The notes below the pieces were generated by a model, which searched no databases, was not told the DNA's origin, and saw only the letters and a list, made by a program, of their open reading frames with translations. 64,000 bases of DNA from NCBI RefSeq assembly GCF_007858285.1, contig NZ_VFIL01000012.1:90815-154814 (forward strand), given 5' to 3'. Made by a program: the position numbers and the translations under genes. The DNA comes from Pseudomonas brenneri. GTDB lineage: Bacteria; Pseudomonadota; Gammaproteobacteria; Pseudomonadales; Pseudomonadaceae. Below, piece by piece: positions 33,929 to 43,204 of this stretch; positions within the stretch are counted from its first letter, which is position 1, and each line of letters begins with the position of its first letter.

Positions 33929-35245
33929 CTAGGTGGACAACTGATTGGCAAACTGACCAACCGCACTCACCACTTTCTGCGCGCCGTCCTGAATCTCGAC
34001 AATCACCGTGCCCGCTTCTGCCGCCAGGGACAGGCCCTGCTCGGCCTGCAGCCGGCCATCGGTCATCAGCGCCACGGCATCGCGGGCCATGTCCTGGTTC
34101 TGGCGCACGACGCCAACAATTTCCTCAGTGGCTTTGCTGGTCCGCGACGCCAACTGGCGTACTTCATCGGCCACCACGGCAAACCCCCGCCCCTGTTCGC
34201 CGGCACGGGCCGCTTCAATGGCTGCGTTCAGCGCCAGCAGGTTGGTCTGCTCGGCAATCCCGCTGATGGTCTTGACGATACTGCCAATCACCTGGGACTG
34301 CGCATTGAGTGCCTCGATGCCCTCGCCGGCCTGCTCCATGTGCTTGGCCAGGTCGCGCATCACTTCCACCGCCTGGGTGACCACAGCGGTACCGCGCTGG
34401 GCGCTGCTGTCGGTGTGCAATGAGGTGCTGTAGGCAATGTTGGCGGCCTCGGCCACCGCACGTTCCTGATTGACCTGATCGGTGATCACCGTGGCGAACT
34501 TGACCACTTTGTACAGCCGCTCGTTGGCATCCAACACCGGGTTATAAGACGCCTCCAGCCAGACCTCGCGGCCATGGGCGTCGATGCGCTTGAAGCGCCC
34601 GGCGACAAATTCCCCACTGTTCAAACGCTTCCAGAACGCCTGGTACTCAGCACTGTTGTAATCCTGCGGCTCACAGAACATGCGGTGATGTTTACCCTGG
34701 ATCTGCGCCAGGTTGTAACCCATGCCTTGCAGGAAACGGTCGTTGGCGGCAAGCACATTGCCATTGAGGTCGAACTCGATCACGGCGGTGGAACGCACCA
34801 ATGCGGCGATCAGGTTTTCGTGCTCGCGGGAGGCTTCGATGGTGCGGGTCAAGTCGCTGGAGTACACCGAGAAACGCTTGATGCGTCCATCCGCGCCACG
34901 CACCGGCTGCACGATGGAACGCAACCACGCCTCCTTGCCGTTGCCACGCAGCAAGCGCACGGTGCCGGCAAAGTGCTCGCCACGACTCAGGGCGTTGTTG
35001 AAACGTTGCTGGAACTCATCGCGCCTCACATGCTCCGGTACAAACTGATGAATAGCGTGCCCCAGCAAGTCGCCGGACCGGTAGACCATTTCGTCGAGGA
35101 AGTTCTGGTTGACCGCCTCGATACGGCCCTCGGGGTCTAGGCTCAAAGCCAGCATCTCGCTCTCCAGGCTTTCCTTGACCTGCTGCAGGCTGGACAGTTC
35201 TTCGCGAAGAGCCGACAGCTCCTGCTTCAAGCGGGTATTGAACAT
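33929..35245 (-). CDS. Soluble PAS-PAS methyl-accepting chemotaxis protein (BdlA-like)
   Basis: A 438-residue cytoplasmic receptor without membrane helices. Two PAS domains lie at about residues 25-125 and 145-250 (each ends in a YNPV/VQPV-type sheet), then a short MCP signalling domain with the highly conserved hairpin tip IAEQTNLLALNAAIEAARAG. Layout and length are those of P. aeruginosa BdlA, which couples signals to biofilm dispersal. The ATG at 35245 is chosen; a GTG nine bases upstream is possible. Confidence 0.85.
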   Translation of the reverse strand: MFNTRLKQELSALREELSSLQQVKESLESEMLALSLDPEGRIEAVNQNFLDEMVYRSGDLLGHAIHQFVPEHVRRDEFQQRFNNALSRGEHFAGTVRLLRGNGKEAWLRSIVQPVRGADGRIKRFSVYSSDLTRTIEASREHENLIAALVRSTAVIEFDLNGNVLAANDRFLQGMGYNLAQIQGKHHRMFCEPQDYNSAEYQAFWKRLNSGEFVAGRFKRIDAHGREVWLEASYNPVLDANERLYKVVKFATVITDQVNQERAVAEAANIAYSTSLHTDSSAQRGTAVVTQAVEVMRDLAKHMEQAGEGIEALNAQSQVIGSIVKTISGIAEQTNLLALNAAIEAARAGEQGRGFAVVADEVRQLASRTSKATEEIVGVVRQNQDMARDAVALMTDGRLQAEQGLSLAAEAGTVIVEIQDGAQKVVSAVGQFANQLST

Positions 35246-35350
35246 GGGCGGCACCGGAGAGCTGATAGTTAGTGGATTGTCTAACCATCGGCGCTGCTGG
35301 CGTTTTCTGAAGAGTACTTGAGCCCCAGGCTCAACTATTTTTTCAGCCCC

Positions 35351-35683
35351 TCAACTGCCGTTGTTACGGCACAAGCCCATGACCTGATACTCAAGGGTCT
35401 TGATAGTGCCGCTGGAGTCTTCATAGGTCATGCGCGAAGGCACGACCTTACAGGCACGAATCGGCGGCGTGACGCTGACCACCTTGGCGATATCCAGCTT
35501 CATGCCATATTCGTAAGCCAGCACCTGGGGCGCCGGCTTGCCCTGCGCGGTTGCGTACCGGCTCATGGCTTGCTGGTTCTGCTGCATCAATTGAGCAATC
35601 TCGCGATCGCCGCCGACTTCAGCCATTGCCCCCATGGAAAGCGAAAAAACCATCACGCCCAAAGCCAAGGTTAAACGTTTCAT
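35351..35683 (-). CDS. DUF2790 small periplasmic protein
   Basis: A 110-residue exported protein with a signal peptide (LALGVMVFSLSMGAMA) and the DUF2790 core YGMKLDIAKVVSVTPPIRAC followed by TYEDSSG and LEYQVMGLC. The two cysteines of the core could form a disulfide. Pseudomonads carry several paralogues, often near metal-response genes. Function unknown. Confidence 0.85.
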   Translation of the reverse strand: MKRLTLALGVMVFSLSMGAMAEVGGDREIAQLMQQNQQAMSRYATAQGKPAPQVLAYEYGMKLDIAKVVSVTPPIRACKVVPSRMTYEDSSGTIKTLEYQVMGLCRNNGS

Positions 35684-35794
35684 AAGAGTGCCTCTCGTCT
35701 GATTTCATCGTTGAAAGTTCAGAGCCGAGAGTAACTAACGCACCCTGTCAGAAGGGTCACGAGCAGATTACGTATCCGTCAGATTCTATATAAC

Positions 35795-35809
35795 TGGCAA
35801 AATTGTAAT
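35795..35809 (+). promoter_or_regulatory. CzcR/CopR-like operator upstream of oprD-family gene
   Basis: TGGCAAAATTGTAAT, 131 bases before the porin start. It matches sites at 37336 and 45703 in this window and resembles the cop-box type bound by heavy-metal OmpR-family regulators. In P. aeruginosa CzcR represses oprD under zinc, so the position makes sense. Confidence 0.5.
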
Positions 35810-35940
35810 GTGTGTGACACCTCTGCGTTATCTCGCGTTTGCAACTATAAGCCGGGCCTCCTGGGTTTCGGGCGCCCATCCAATAAGAACGCCCCAGGCG
35901 ACTAAAAAAGCTAATAGCTGCCAACACCGAGGAGCGATAC

Positions 35941-37269
35941 ATGCGCACTAAGCACACACTTTCTCTTTCCATCATCGCCGCACTGGCTGGCGCTACGCCG
36001 CTGGCGAGCATGGCGGTGGAAGACAAGCCCGAAGGGTTTATCGAGGGCAGTACGTTGAACGTGCTGGCCCGCAATTTTTACTTCAACCGTGATGACCGCA
36101 AGGGCCAGTCCAGCCCGACCGGCAACGGCTACTCGGAAGCCTGGGCCCAGGGCCTGATCGGCAAATTCGAGTCCGGCTTCACCCAGGGCACCGTGGGGTT
36201 TGGCCTGGATGCCTTTGCCATGTACGGCCTCAAGCTCGATTCCGGCACGGGGCGCAGCGGCGGCAAGGGCTCCTTCGGCATGTTGCCGGTAGACAGCGAC
36301 AACCGCCCCGAAGACGACTACAGCAAACTCGGCGGCGCGGTGAAAATGCGCCTGTTCGATACCGTGGTCAGGGTCGGTGATGTGTTCCCGAAAACCCCGG
36401 TGGTGCACTACGGTGACTCACGCCTGCTGCCGGAAAGCTTTCGCGGTGTCACCGTGGAAAATACCAGCCTAGAGGGCTTGAGCCTGCAAGGCGGACGCTT
36501 GCATGCCATGAGCCAGCCCACCAACAGCAGCATGCGTGACGGCTTCGCGACGTTTTATGCCGGCAATGTGAATTCGCCGTGGGTCGGTTACTTCGGGGGC
36601 GACTATCAACTGAACCCAAACGTGAGCCTCAGCCTTTACAGCAGCCGCTTGAAGGACGCCTGGGATCAGTACTATTTCGGTACGGCGGCCAATTATCCAC
36701 TGACAGAAGAGGTGTCGGTGTTTGGCGGCTTCAATTACTACAACGCCCAGGATGAAGGCAAAAAACTGCTGGGCGAACTCAACAACAATATCTGGAGTGC
36801 CAAGCTTGGGGTGAAGGTCGGCGCGCACCAACTGGCCCTGTCGCACCAGCGCAACAACGGCAACAATGACTTCGATTACCTGCGTCAGTCGGACTCGATT
36901 TTCCTCGACAACTCGATCCAGTACAGCGACTTCAACTCGCCCAAGGAGCGCTCCTGGGCCCTGCGTTATGACCTGGACATGCAGACCCTGGGCATCCCGG
37001 GCCTGTCGTTCATGACCCGTTATGGCAAGGGCACGGGCGCCGACTACAGCAACGCCAACTCGGTGTATATGCGCCGCGACGCCTTGGGTGACCCGCTCAC
37101 CGACCAACGCCGCTGGGAGCGCGATATCGAGGCCAAGTACGTGTTCCAGGGCGGTACGTTGAAAGATCTGTCCGTACGCATTCGCCAGGCGACGGTGCGC
37201 TCAAGTGCCTTTGAGTCGGACCTGGAAGAATTCCGGCTGATCATGGAATATCCGCTGGCCATCCTCTGA
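35941..37269 (+). CDS. OprD-family outer-membrane porin
   Basis: A 442-residue substrate-specific porin with a signal peptide (LSIIAALAGATPLASMAV), the family start FIEGSTLNVLARNFYFNRD, the typical EAWAQGLIGKFESGFTQGTV, and a C-terminal strand FRLIMEYPLAIL. OprD/OccK porins import amino acids or carboxylates. The exact substrate cannot be named. A metal-regulator-like site upstream and the neighbouring czc genes suggest control by metals. Confidence 0.9.
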   Translation: MRTKHTLSLSIIAALAGATPLASMAVEDKPEGFIEGSTLNVLARNFYFNRDDRKGQSSPTGNGYSEAWAQGLIGKFESGFTQGTVGFGLDAFAMYGLKLDSGTGRSGGKGSFGMLPVDSDNRPEDDYSKLGGAVKMRLFDTVVRVGDVFPKTPVVHYGDSRLLPESFRGVTVENTSLEGLSLQGGRLHAMSQPTNSSMRDGFATFYAGNVNSPWVGYFGGDYQLNPNVSLSLYSSRLKDAWDQYYFGTAANYPLTEEVSVFGGFNYYNAQDEGKKLLGELNNNIWSAKLGVKVGAHQLALSHQRNNGNNDFDYLRQSDSIFLDNSIQYSDFNSPKERSWALRYDLDMQTLGIPGLSFMTRYGKGTGADYSNANSVYMRRDALGDPLTDQRRWERDIEAKYVFQGGTLKDLSVRIRQATVRSSAFESDLEEFRLIMEYPLAIL

Positions 37270-37275
37270 TCACAC

Positions 37276-37309
37276 TCAACGGCAAGTGCTTACATTCACT
37301 TGCCGTTGA
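37276..37309 (+). terminator. Hairpin after oprD-family gene
   Basis: TCAACGGCAAGTG (37276-37288) pairs perfectly with CACTTGCCGTTGA (37297-37309), six bases after the stop. There is only a weak T-tail. Confidence 0.65.
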
Positions 37310-37335
37310 CTAGCACTTCTTCACAATTTGCAGCC

Positions 37336-37350
37336 TGTCAGAACTGTAAT
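37336..37350 (+). promoter_or_regulatory. CzcR/CopR-like operator upstream of small exported protein
   Basis: TGTCAGAACTGTAAT, the second of three similar sites (see 35795 and 45703), 106 bases before the start of the 64-residue protein. Confidence 0.5.
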
Positions 37351-37455
37351 ATGCGCCTCACGTTCTCGTTAAGTTGAACTTTATATACTGCCTGCATCGA
37401 CCGGCCGAGGCGATTTCCTGCAACTAACGGCAAAGGTCCTTTGCGGAGAAAGTTT

Positions 37456-37650
37456 ATGAAGCCACTGCATATTTTATTCACCGTTTTACTCAGCACAGCC
37501 TCCACCGCGGCACTGGCCGACGACGGCAGTGATCGTTCACGCCAGTTCCTGGCCGAGTTTCGCCAGCAACAGCAACAGATCCATGGCAGCGAAGCCGTGG
37601 CCGAGCAAACGCCAGCGCCCTCGGATACACCGGCCCCAGAGGCCATCTGA
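37456..37650 (+). CDS. Small exported protein, possibly metal-inducible
   Basis: A 64-residue protein with a signal peptide (LHILFTVLLSTASTAALA), leaving about 43 residues of polar, Gln- and Pro-rich chain (DDGSDRSRQFLAEFRQQQQQ). The start at 37456 is taken; an in-frame ATG-less extension upstream is possible. It is preceded by a CzcR/CopR-like site and followed by a terminator and a metal-type response regulator gene. Small periplasmic proteins of this kind, such as PtrA of P. aeruginosa, serve in copper tolerance. Homology to it is not claimed. Confidence 0.6.
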   Translation: MKPLHILFTVLLSTASTAALADDGSDRSRQFLAEFRQQQQQIHGSEAVAEQTPAPSDTPAPEAI

Positions 37651-37721
37651 GCGGCGCACACCGAGCACATTCATCTCTTGAAGCTTTTTTTGTGGAGCTC
37701 CTTTGGAAGGAGATGAATTTT

Positions 37722-37747
37722 TAGCGCCCTTACGGGCGCTTTTTTTT
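37722..37747 (+). terminator. Rho-independent terminator
   Basis: AGCGCCC-TTAC-GGGCGCT followed by a run of T. Clear intrinsic terminator closing the small-gene transcript before the response regulator gene. Confidence 0.93.
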
Positions 37748-37940
37748 GCCCGCTCGATGCAATCACCTCCCGCCCCTGGCGACTAATTGTCGCACTGGCG
37801 CCCAAACAGCGCGATTGCTCGGGATGCGCCTTGACCCTGAAGTAGCTTCAAGGCTCAGAATTTTCCTACATCCAGGACTACAGCCCTTCTCCCGCGTAGC
37901 TCCATTCTCCTATTCGCTTATCAGTAAGAGGTCAATCTGT

Positions 37941-38615
37941 ATGCGTATCCTTGTGGTTGAGGACGAGCCAAAAACTGCCGACTACTTGCATCAAGGCTTG
38001 AGTGAAAGCGGCTATGTCGTCGATCGTGCCGCCAGCGGCGTCGACGGTCTGCACCTGGCCGGGCAGCACCATTACGAATTGGTGATCCTTGATGTCAACC
38101 TGCCTGGCAAGGACGGCTGGCAAGTGCTGGAGCAACTGCGCCGCGACACCACCTTGCGCGTCATGATGCTCACCGCCCGCGGCCGCCTGGCCGACAAGAT
38201 CAAGGGCCTGGACATGGGCGCCGATGATTACCTGGTCAAACCCTTCGAGTTTCCCGAGTTGCTGGCCCGGGTGCGCACGTTGCTGCGGCGCAGTGAACCC
38301 ATCGCGTTACCGGAAGTTTTCCGCGTCTCGGACCTGGAGCTGGACCCGCGTCGCCACCGTGCGTACCGGGGCACGCGACGCATTGACCTGACCACCAAGG
38401 AGTTCGCGCTGTTGCAGGTTTTGATGCGCCAGAGCGGTGAAGTGCTGACCCGCACGCAGATTATCTCGCTGGTCTGGGACATGAACTTCGACTGCGACAC
38501 CAATGTGGTGGAGGTGTCGATCAGCCGGCTGCGGGCCAAGGTCGATGACCAGAGCGAGGTCAAATTGATCCACACCATTCGTGGCGTGGGTTACGTACTG
38601 GAAGAACGCCCATGA
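37941..38615 (+). CDS. czcR: Heavy-metal response regulator, CzcR/CopR-like
   Basis: A 224-residue OmpR-family regulator. The receiver domain has phospho-acceptor Asp51 (VILDVNLP) and the switch Lys in DDYLVKPFEFPELL. The winged helix C-terminus (LTTKEFALLQVLMRQSGE, then VWDMNFDCDTNVVEVSI) is the heavy-metal branch (CzcR, CopR, IrlR). It overlaps the sensor kinase gene by four bases. A longer upstream frame starting at 37746 lacks domain content and is rejected. It is very similar to the regulator at 45799. Confidence 0.88.
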   Translation: MRILVVEDEPKTADYLHQGLSESGYVVDRAASGVDGLHLAGQHHYELVILDVNLPGKDGWQVLEQLRRDTTLRVMMLTARGRLADKIKGLDMGADDYLVKPFEFPELLARVRTLLRRSEPIALPEVFRVSDLELDPRRHRAYRGTRRIDLTTKEFALLQVLMRQSGEVLTRTQIISLVWDMNFDCDTNVVEVSISRLRAKVDDQSEVKLIHTIRGVGYVLEERP

Positions 38616-40009
38616 GAACCGGCAGCTTATCCATGCGCCTGGGGCTCACCGTCAGCCTGATGGGCGCAGGCCTGGTGGTGCTGCTGGCGACCCTGGCGTA
38701 CCTGGCCCTCACCCATGAGCTGGAAAACCTCGCGCGCAAGGGCCTGGAAAGCAAGATGGAACAGATCCAACACAGCCTGCTCCAGGACCTCAACCCCCGA
38801 GACATCAGTGCTCGCCCCCATTCTTTGCTGGACCTGGTGATGGGCCACGACAATTTCTACCTGAGTATCATCGGCCCCGCGCCCGCCGACACCGTGCTGC
38901 TGAGTGTTGGTGCAAAGCCTCAGGAACCGTTGTTGCTCAACTTTGCAGCGCGCGAACAGTTGAGTTTTCTCAATTGGATCGATGGGCACGGCAATCAGAT
39001 CCTCAGCGCGTCGAGCCGGATGCGCTTGAGCAGCGGGGATAATGTGCGGGTGCTGCTGTCCCTGAACCGCTCCGACGATCAAGCGTTACTCAGTGCCTAC
39101 CTGCGCTCCACGGTGATCGCACTGCCGCTGCTGTTGATTCTGATCGGCATGGGCGCCTGGTGGCTGGTGCAGCGCGGGCTGGCACCGTTGCAGCAATTCA
39201 GCCGCGTCGCCGGCAAAGTCACGACCCAGGACCTGACCCATCGCCTGACCGTCGAGAACCTGCCCAGGGAGCTCAGTGAACTGGCCCAGGGCATCAACTT
39301 CATGCTCGATCGCCTGGATGCCGGTGTGCAGCAGTTGTCGCAATTCTCCGACGACCTGGCCCATGAACTGCGTGCGCCCCTGACCAACCTGATGGGCAAG
39401 GCCCAGGTCACACTGTCCCGTGCCCGGGCGCCTGAGGACTACAAGTCGGCGCTGGAATCGAGCACCGAAGAGCTGGACCGCCTGGCGCGGATCGTCGCCG
39501 ACATGCTGTTTCTCGCCCAGGTCAGCCATCCGGCGGCGCGGGCTTCGTTTGAAGCCGTGAGCCTGGCCGATGAAGCCCACCGCGTCATGGAACTGTTTGC
39601 CCTGAGTGCCGAAGACAAACAGTTGACCTTGAGCCTGTCCGGCGATGCCTGTGTCCAGGGTGACCGGCTGATGATCCAACGGGCTATTTCCAACCTGCTG
39701 TCCAACGCCATTCGCCACAGCCCGGACGGTTCGTGCATTTCGCTGCTGATCGAACCTCACGCCAAGGGGGCCTCGCTGTCGGTGAGCAACCCTGGCGTGG
39801 GGATTGAGGCGCAACACCTGCCCCACCTGTTCGAACGTTTCTACCGTGCCGACAACAGCCGCGCCCGCACCGAAGGTGGCACCGGGTTGGGACTGGCAAT
39901 CGTGCGTTCGATCATGACCTTGCACCAGGGGCAGGCTGATGTCAGTAGCGTGCCAGACGGCATTACCTTGTTCAGGTTGATATTTCCCCACGGGCTTGCC
40001 CGCGAATAA
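38612..40009 (+). CDS. czcS: Heavy-metal sensor histidine kinase, CzcS/CusS-like
   Basis: A 465-residue membrane kinase with two membrane helices (about residues 12-33 and 167-187) enclosing a periplasmic metal-sensing domain, followed by HAMP, the H-box SDDLAHELRAPLTNL (phospho-His), N-box IQRAISNLLSNAIRHS, and G-boxes (GVGIE, GGTGLGLAIVRSI). It is coupled to the regulator upstream. It is the only kinase near two paralogous regulators, so it may phosphorylate both. Confidence 0.9.
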   Translation: MRTGSLSMRLGLTVSLMGAGLVVLLATLAYLALTHELENLARKGLESKMEQIQHSLLQDLNPRDISARPHSLLDLVMGHDNFYLSIIGPAPADTVLLSVGAKPQEPLLLNFAAREQLSFLNWIDGHGNQILSASSRMRLSSGDNVRVLLSLNRSDDQALLSAYLRSTVIALPLLLILIGMGAWWLVQRGLAPLQQFSRVAGKVTTQDLTHRLTVENLPRELSELAQGINFMLDRLDAGVQQLSQFSDDLAHELRAPLTNLMGKAQVTLSRARAPEDYKSALESSTEELDRLARIVADMLFLAQVSHPAARASFEAVSLADEAHRVMELFALSAEDKQLTLSLSGDACVQGDRLMIQRAISNLLSNAIRHSPDGSCISLLIEPHAKGASLSVSNPGVGIEAQHLPHLFERFYRADNSRARTEGGTGLGLAIVRSIMTLHQGQADVSSVPDGITLFRLIFPHGLARE

Positions 40010-40042
40010 CGTTGCAGTGTTCTCCCGGCCACCATCCCCAGC

Positions 40043-43000
40043 CTACACGGGCTCCTCGTCGCGGCGATGAGCCCACTGATACAACGCTGGCAGCACCAGC
40101 AACGTCAGCAGCGTCGAAGAAATAATCCCGCCAATCACCACCGTCGCCAGCGGCCGTTGCACTTCGGCGCCGGTGCCGGTGGCCAGGGCCATGGGGATAA
40201 AGCCCAGGGAGGCGACCAACGCCGTCATCAACACCGGACGCAAGCGCGTCAGCGCCCCTTCGTTGATCGCCACCGACAACGAGCGCCCTTCCTCACGCAG
40301 GTTGCGGATGAAGGCAATCATCACCAGGCCGTTCAGTACAGCCACCCCCGACAGTGCAATGAACCCCACCCCAGCGGAAATCGACAACGGTATATCGCGC
40401 AGCCACAGCGCCATGATCCCACCGGTCAACGCGAAGGGGATCCCGGTGAATACCAGCAGCCCGTCCTTGAGGTTGTTGAACATCATGAACAGCAACCCGA
40501 ACACCAGCAGCAATGCCACCGGCACCACCACCCGCAGGCGTTCGGACGCCTCCTTGAGTTGCTCGAACTGGCCACCCCAGGTGGTCCAGTAGCCGGCGGG
40601 GATCTTCACCTGCTGCGCCAGCGCACTTTCCGCTTCTGCGACAAACGAGCCGATATCCCGCCCGCGCACGTTGGCGCTGACGATCACCAGGCGCTTACCG
40701 TTTTCGCGGCTGATCTGGTTCGGGCCCAGGACCAGGTCCAGGCTGGCGACTTGCGACAAGGCAATAAAACCCAGTTGGCCCGAGGTGTTGCCGGCCAGCG
40801 CCGGGATCGGGATCAATAGCCGCGACAAGCCTTCGATATCGGTACGCAGGGTTTCCGATAAACGCACCACCATGTCGAAACGCCGATCACCTTCGTACAG
40901 CATGCCGGCCTTGCGCCCGCCCACGGCGACGGCGATGGTGTCTTGCACATCGCCCACATTCAGGCCAAACCGCGCCGCCTTGTCACGGTCGATATTGATG
41001 GTCAGCACTGGCAGGCCAGAAGTTTGTTCCACCTTCACTTCCGAAGCGCCATTGAGCTTCTGCAAGGTCTCGGCAATCTCCCCGGCGGTCTTGTTCAGAA
41101 CGTCCCGATCATCGCCAAACACCTTCACCGCCACATCACTGCGCACCCCGGAAATAAGCTCGTTGAAGCGCAGCTGGATCGGTTGCGACAGCTCGTACTG
41201 ACTGCCCGGCACAATCGCACTGGCCCGCTGGATCTCGGCGATCAGGGTTTCACGGGACTTCTTCGGATCGGGCCATTGATCCTTGGGCTTGAGCATCAGA
41301 TAGCTGTCGGAAATATTCGGTGGCATCGGGTCGGAGGCGATTTCCGCGGTGCCGGTCCGGGCAAATACCCGCTGGATCTCCGGCACCTGGGCCATCAAGG
41401 TTTTTTCCAGTTGCTGCTGCATCTGTACCGACTGCGTCAGGCTGGTGCCCGGCACACGCATGGCTTGCTGGGCAAAGTCACCTTCGCTGAGGCTGGGGAT
41501 AAACTCGCTGCCCATGCGGCTGGCCACGGCGCCAGACACCACAATGGTCAACAGCGCCAGGCCGAACGCCCAGCTACGGTGCGCCATCACCCAATCCAGC
41601 ACCGGCGCATAGCCCCGGCGTGCGGTGCGCATTACCCAGTTCTCTTCTTCCTTGACCTTGCCGGTGACGAACAGCGCAATGGCCGCCGGGACGAAGGTCA
41701 CCGACAGAATCATCGCACCGAGCAATGCCACCACCACGGTGAAGGCCATCGGGTGGAACATCTTCCCGGCCACCCCGGTCAGGGCAAAGATCGGCAGGTA
41801 CACCACCATGATGATCAACTGCCCGAAGATCAGCGCACGACGCGCTTCCTTGGCGGCGGCGAATACTTCGTGCAGGCGCTCACTGCGCGTCAGCAGGCGA
41901 CCATGGCGTTGCTGCGCATGGGCCAGGCGACGGATGGCGTTCTCCACGATCACCACCGCGCCATCGACGATAATCCCGAAATCCAGCGCGCCAAGGCTCA
42001 TCAGGTTGGCGCTGACTTTGTTGGTGAACATCCCGGTAAAGGTGAACAGCATCGCCAGCGGGATCACCATCGCGGTGATCAGCGCCGCGCGGATATTGCC
42101 CAGGAACAGGAACAGAATCACGATCACCAGCAGCGCACCTTCGAAGAGGTTTTTCTTCACGGTGGCGATGGCTTTTTCTACCAGGTTGGTGCGGTCGTAA
42201 ACCGTGACCGCCACCACGCCTTCAGGCAGGGAGCGGTTGATCTCTTCGAGCTTTTTCGCCACGGCCTGGGACACGGTGCGGCTGTTTTCGCCGATCAACA
42301 TGAACACTGTGCCGAGCACCACTTCGCGGCCATTTTCGGTGGCCGCGCCGGTGCGCAACTCACGGCCGATATCGACCTGAGCCACATTGCGCACGCGGAT
42401 CGGCGTACCGTCGACAGTGTTGATGACGATATTGGCAATGTCGTCGATGGACGCCACTTGCCCCGGCGCACGGATCAGCAACTGTTCGCCACTGCGCTCG
42501 ATATAACCGGCACCGACGTTGGCGTTGTTACGCTCAAGCGCCGTCACCAGGTCGTTCAAGGTCAGGTTGTAGGCCGCCAGGCGCTTGGGGTCCGGGGCGA
42601 CCTGATATTCCTTGGCGAAACCACCAATGGTATTGATCTCGGCCACGCCGGGCACGTTGCGCAACTGCGGCTTGATGATCCAGTCCTGGATCACCCGCAG
42701 GTCCGTTGGCGTATAGGCCGAGCCATCTTCCTTGCGTGCGCCGTCTTCAGCTTCCACGGTCCACAGGAAAATTTCCCCAAGGCCCGTGGAAATCGGCCCC
42801 ATCGCCGTTTCAATACCGTCCGGCAACTGCTCGCGGGCCACCTGCAAGCGTTCGTTGACCAGTTGCCGGGCGAAGAACAGGTCGGTGCCGTCCTTGAAGA
42901 TCACCGTGACCTGGGACAGCCCCGAACGCGACAGCGAACGGGTCTGCTGCAAGCCTGGCAAGCCGGCCATCGCGGTTTCAATGGGAAAGGTGATGCGCTG

Positions 43001-43186
43001 TTCGGTTTCCAGCGGTGAAAAACCGGCCGCCGCCGAGTTGATCTGCACCTGGACGTTAGTGATATCCGGCACTGCGTCGATGGGCAGTTTCTGGTAGCTG
43101 GCGATGCCGACACCGGCCATCAACAACACCGCCAGCAGCACGATGATGCGCTGCTCGATGGCAAATTGAATCAGACGTTCAAACAT
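40043..43186 (-). CDS. czcA: Heavy-metal RND efflux pump CzcA
   Basis: A 1047-residue inner-membrane proton antiporter, third gene of czcCBA. It has twelve membrane helices, two large periplasmic loops, and the motif DFGIIVDGAVVIVEN in helix 4. This DFG...D...E signature is that of the HME1 group exporting divalent Zn, Co and Cd, not the Cu/Ag (CusA) group. The N-terminus FERLIQFAIEQRIIVLLAVL is typical. It is transcribed after czcB with an 18-base gap. Confidence 0.95.
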   Translation of the reverse strand: MFERLIQFAIEQRIIVLLAVLLMAGVGIASYQKLPIDAVPDITNVQVQINSAAAGFSPLETEQRITFPIETAMAGLPGLQQTRSLSRSGLSQVTVIFKDGTDLFFARQLVNERLQVAREQLPDGIETAMGPISTGLGEIFLWTVEAEDGARKEDGSAYTPTDLRVIQDWIIKPQLRNVPGVAEINTIGGFAKEYQVAPDPKRLAAYNLTLNDLVTALERNNANVGAGYIERSGEQLLIRAPGQVASIDDIANIVINTVDGTPIRVRNVAQVDIGRELRTGAATENGREVVLGTVFMLIGENSRTVSQAVAKKLEEINRSLPEGVVAVTVYDRTNLVEKAIATVKKNLFEGALLVIVILFLFLGNIRAALITAMVIPLAMLFTFTGMFTNKVSANLMSLGALDFGIIVDGAVVIVENAIRRLAHAQQRHGRLLTRSERLHEVFAAAKEARRALIFGQLIIMVVYLPIFALTGVAGKMFHPMAFTVVVALLGAMILSVTFVPAAIALFVTGKVKEEENWVMRTARRGYAPVLDWVMAHRSWAFGLALLTIVVSGAVASRMGSEFIPSLSEGDFAQQAMRVPGTSLTQSVQMQQQLEKTLMAQVPEIQRVFARTGTAEIASDPMPPNISDSYLMLKPKDQWPDPKKSRETLIAEIQRASAIVPGSQYELSQPIQLRFNELISGVRSDVAVKVFGDDRDVLNKTAGEIAETLQKLNGASEVKVEQTSGLPVLTINIDRDKAARFGLNVGDVQDTIAVAVGGRKAGMLYEGDRRFDMVVRLSETLRTDIEGLSRLLIPIPALAGNTSGQLGFIALSQVASLDLVLGPNQISRENGKRLVIVSANVRGRDIGSFVAEAESALAQQVKIPAGYWTTWGGQFEQLKEASERLRVVVPVALLLVFGLLFMMFNNLKDGLLVFTGIPFALTGGIMALWLRDIPLSISAGVGFIALSGVAVLNGLVMIAFIRNLREEGRSLSVAINEGALTRLRPVLMTALVASLGFIPMALATGTGAEVQRPLATVVIGGIISSTLLTLLVLPALYQWAHRRDEEPV

Positions 43187-43204
43187 GAGGAATCACTCGC
43201 AGGA

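Noticed and set aside
37746..37940. N-terminal extension of the first response regulator
   Set aside because: The extension has no receiver-domain sequence. MRILVVEDEP at 37941 is the standard start and aligns with the second regulator.
40943..43018. A 691-codon frame antisense to czcA, and similar long frames antisense to hrcV, ggt and the TonB receptor gene
   Set aside because: High-GC codon use leaves the opposite strand open. The products are His/Arg/Gln-rich without domains, while the sense strands encode clear protein families.
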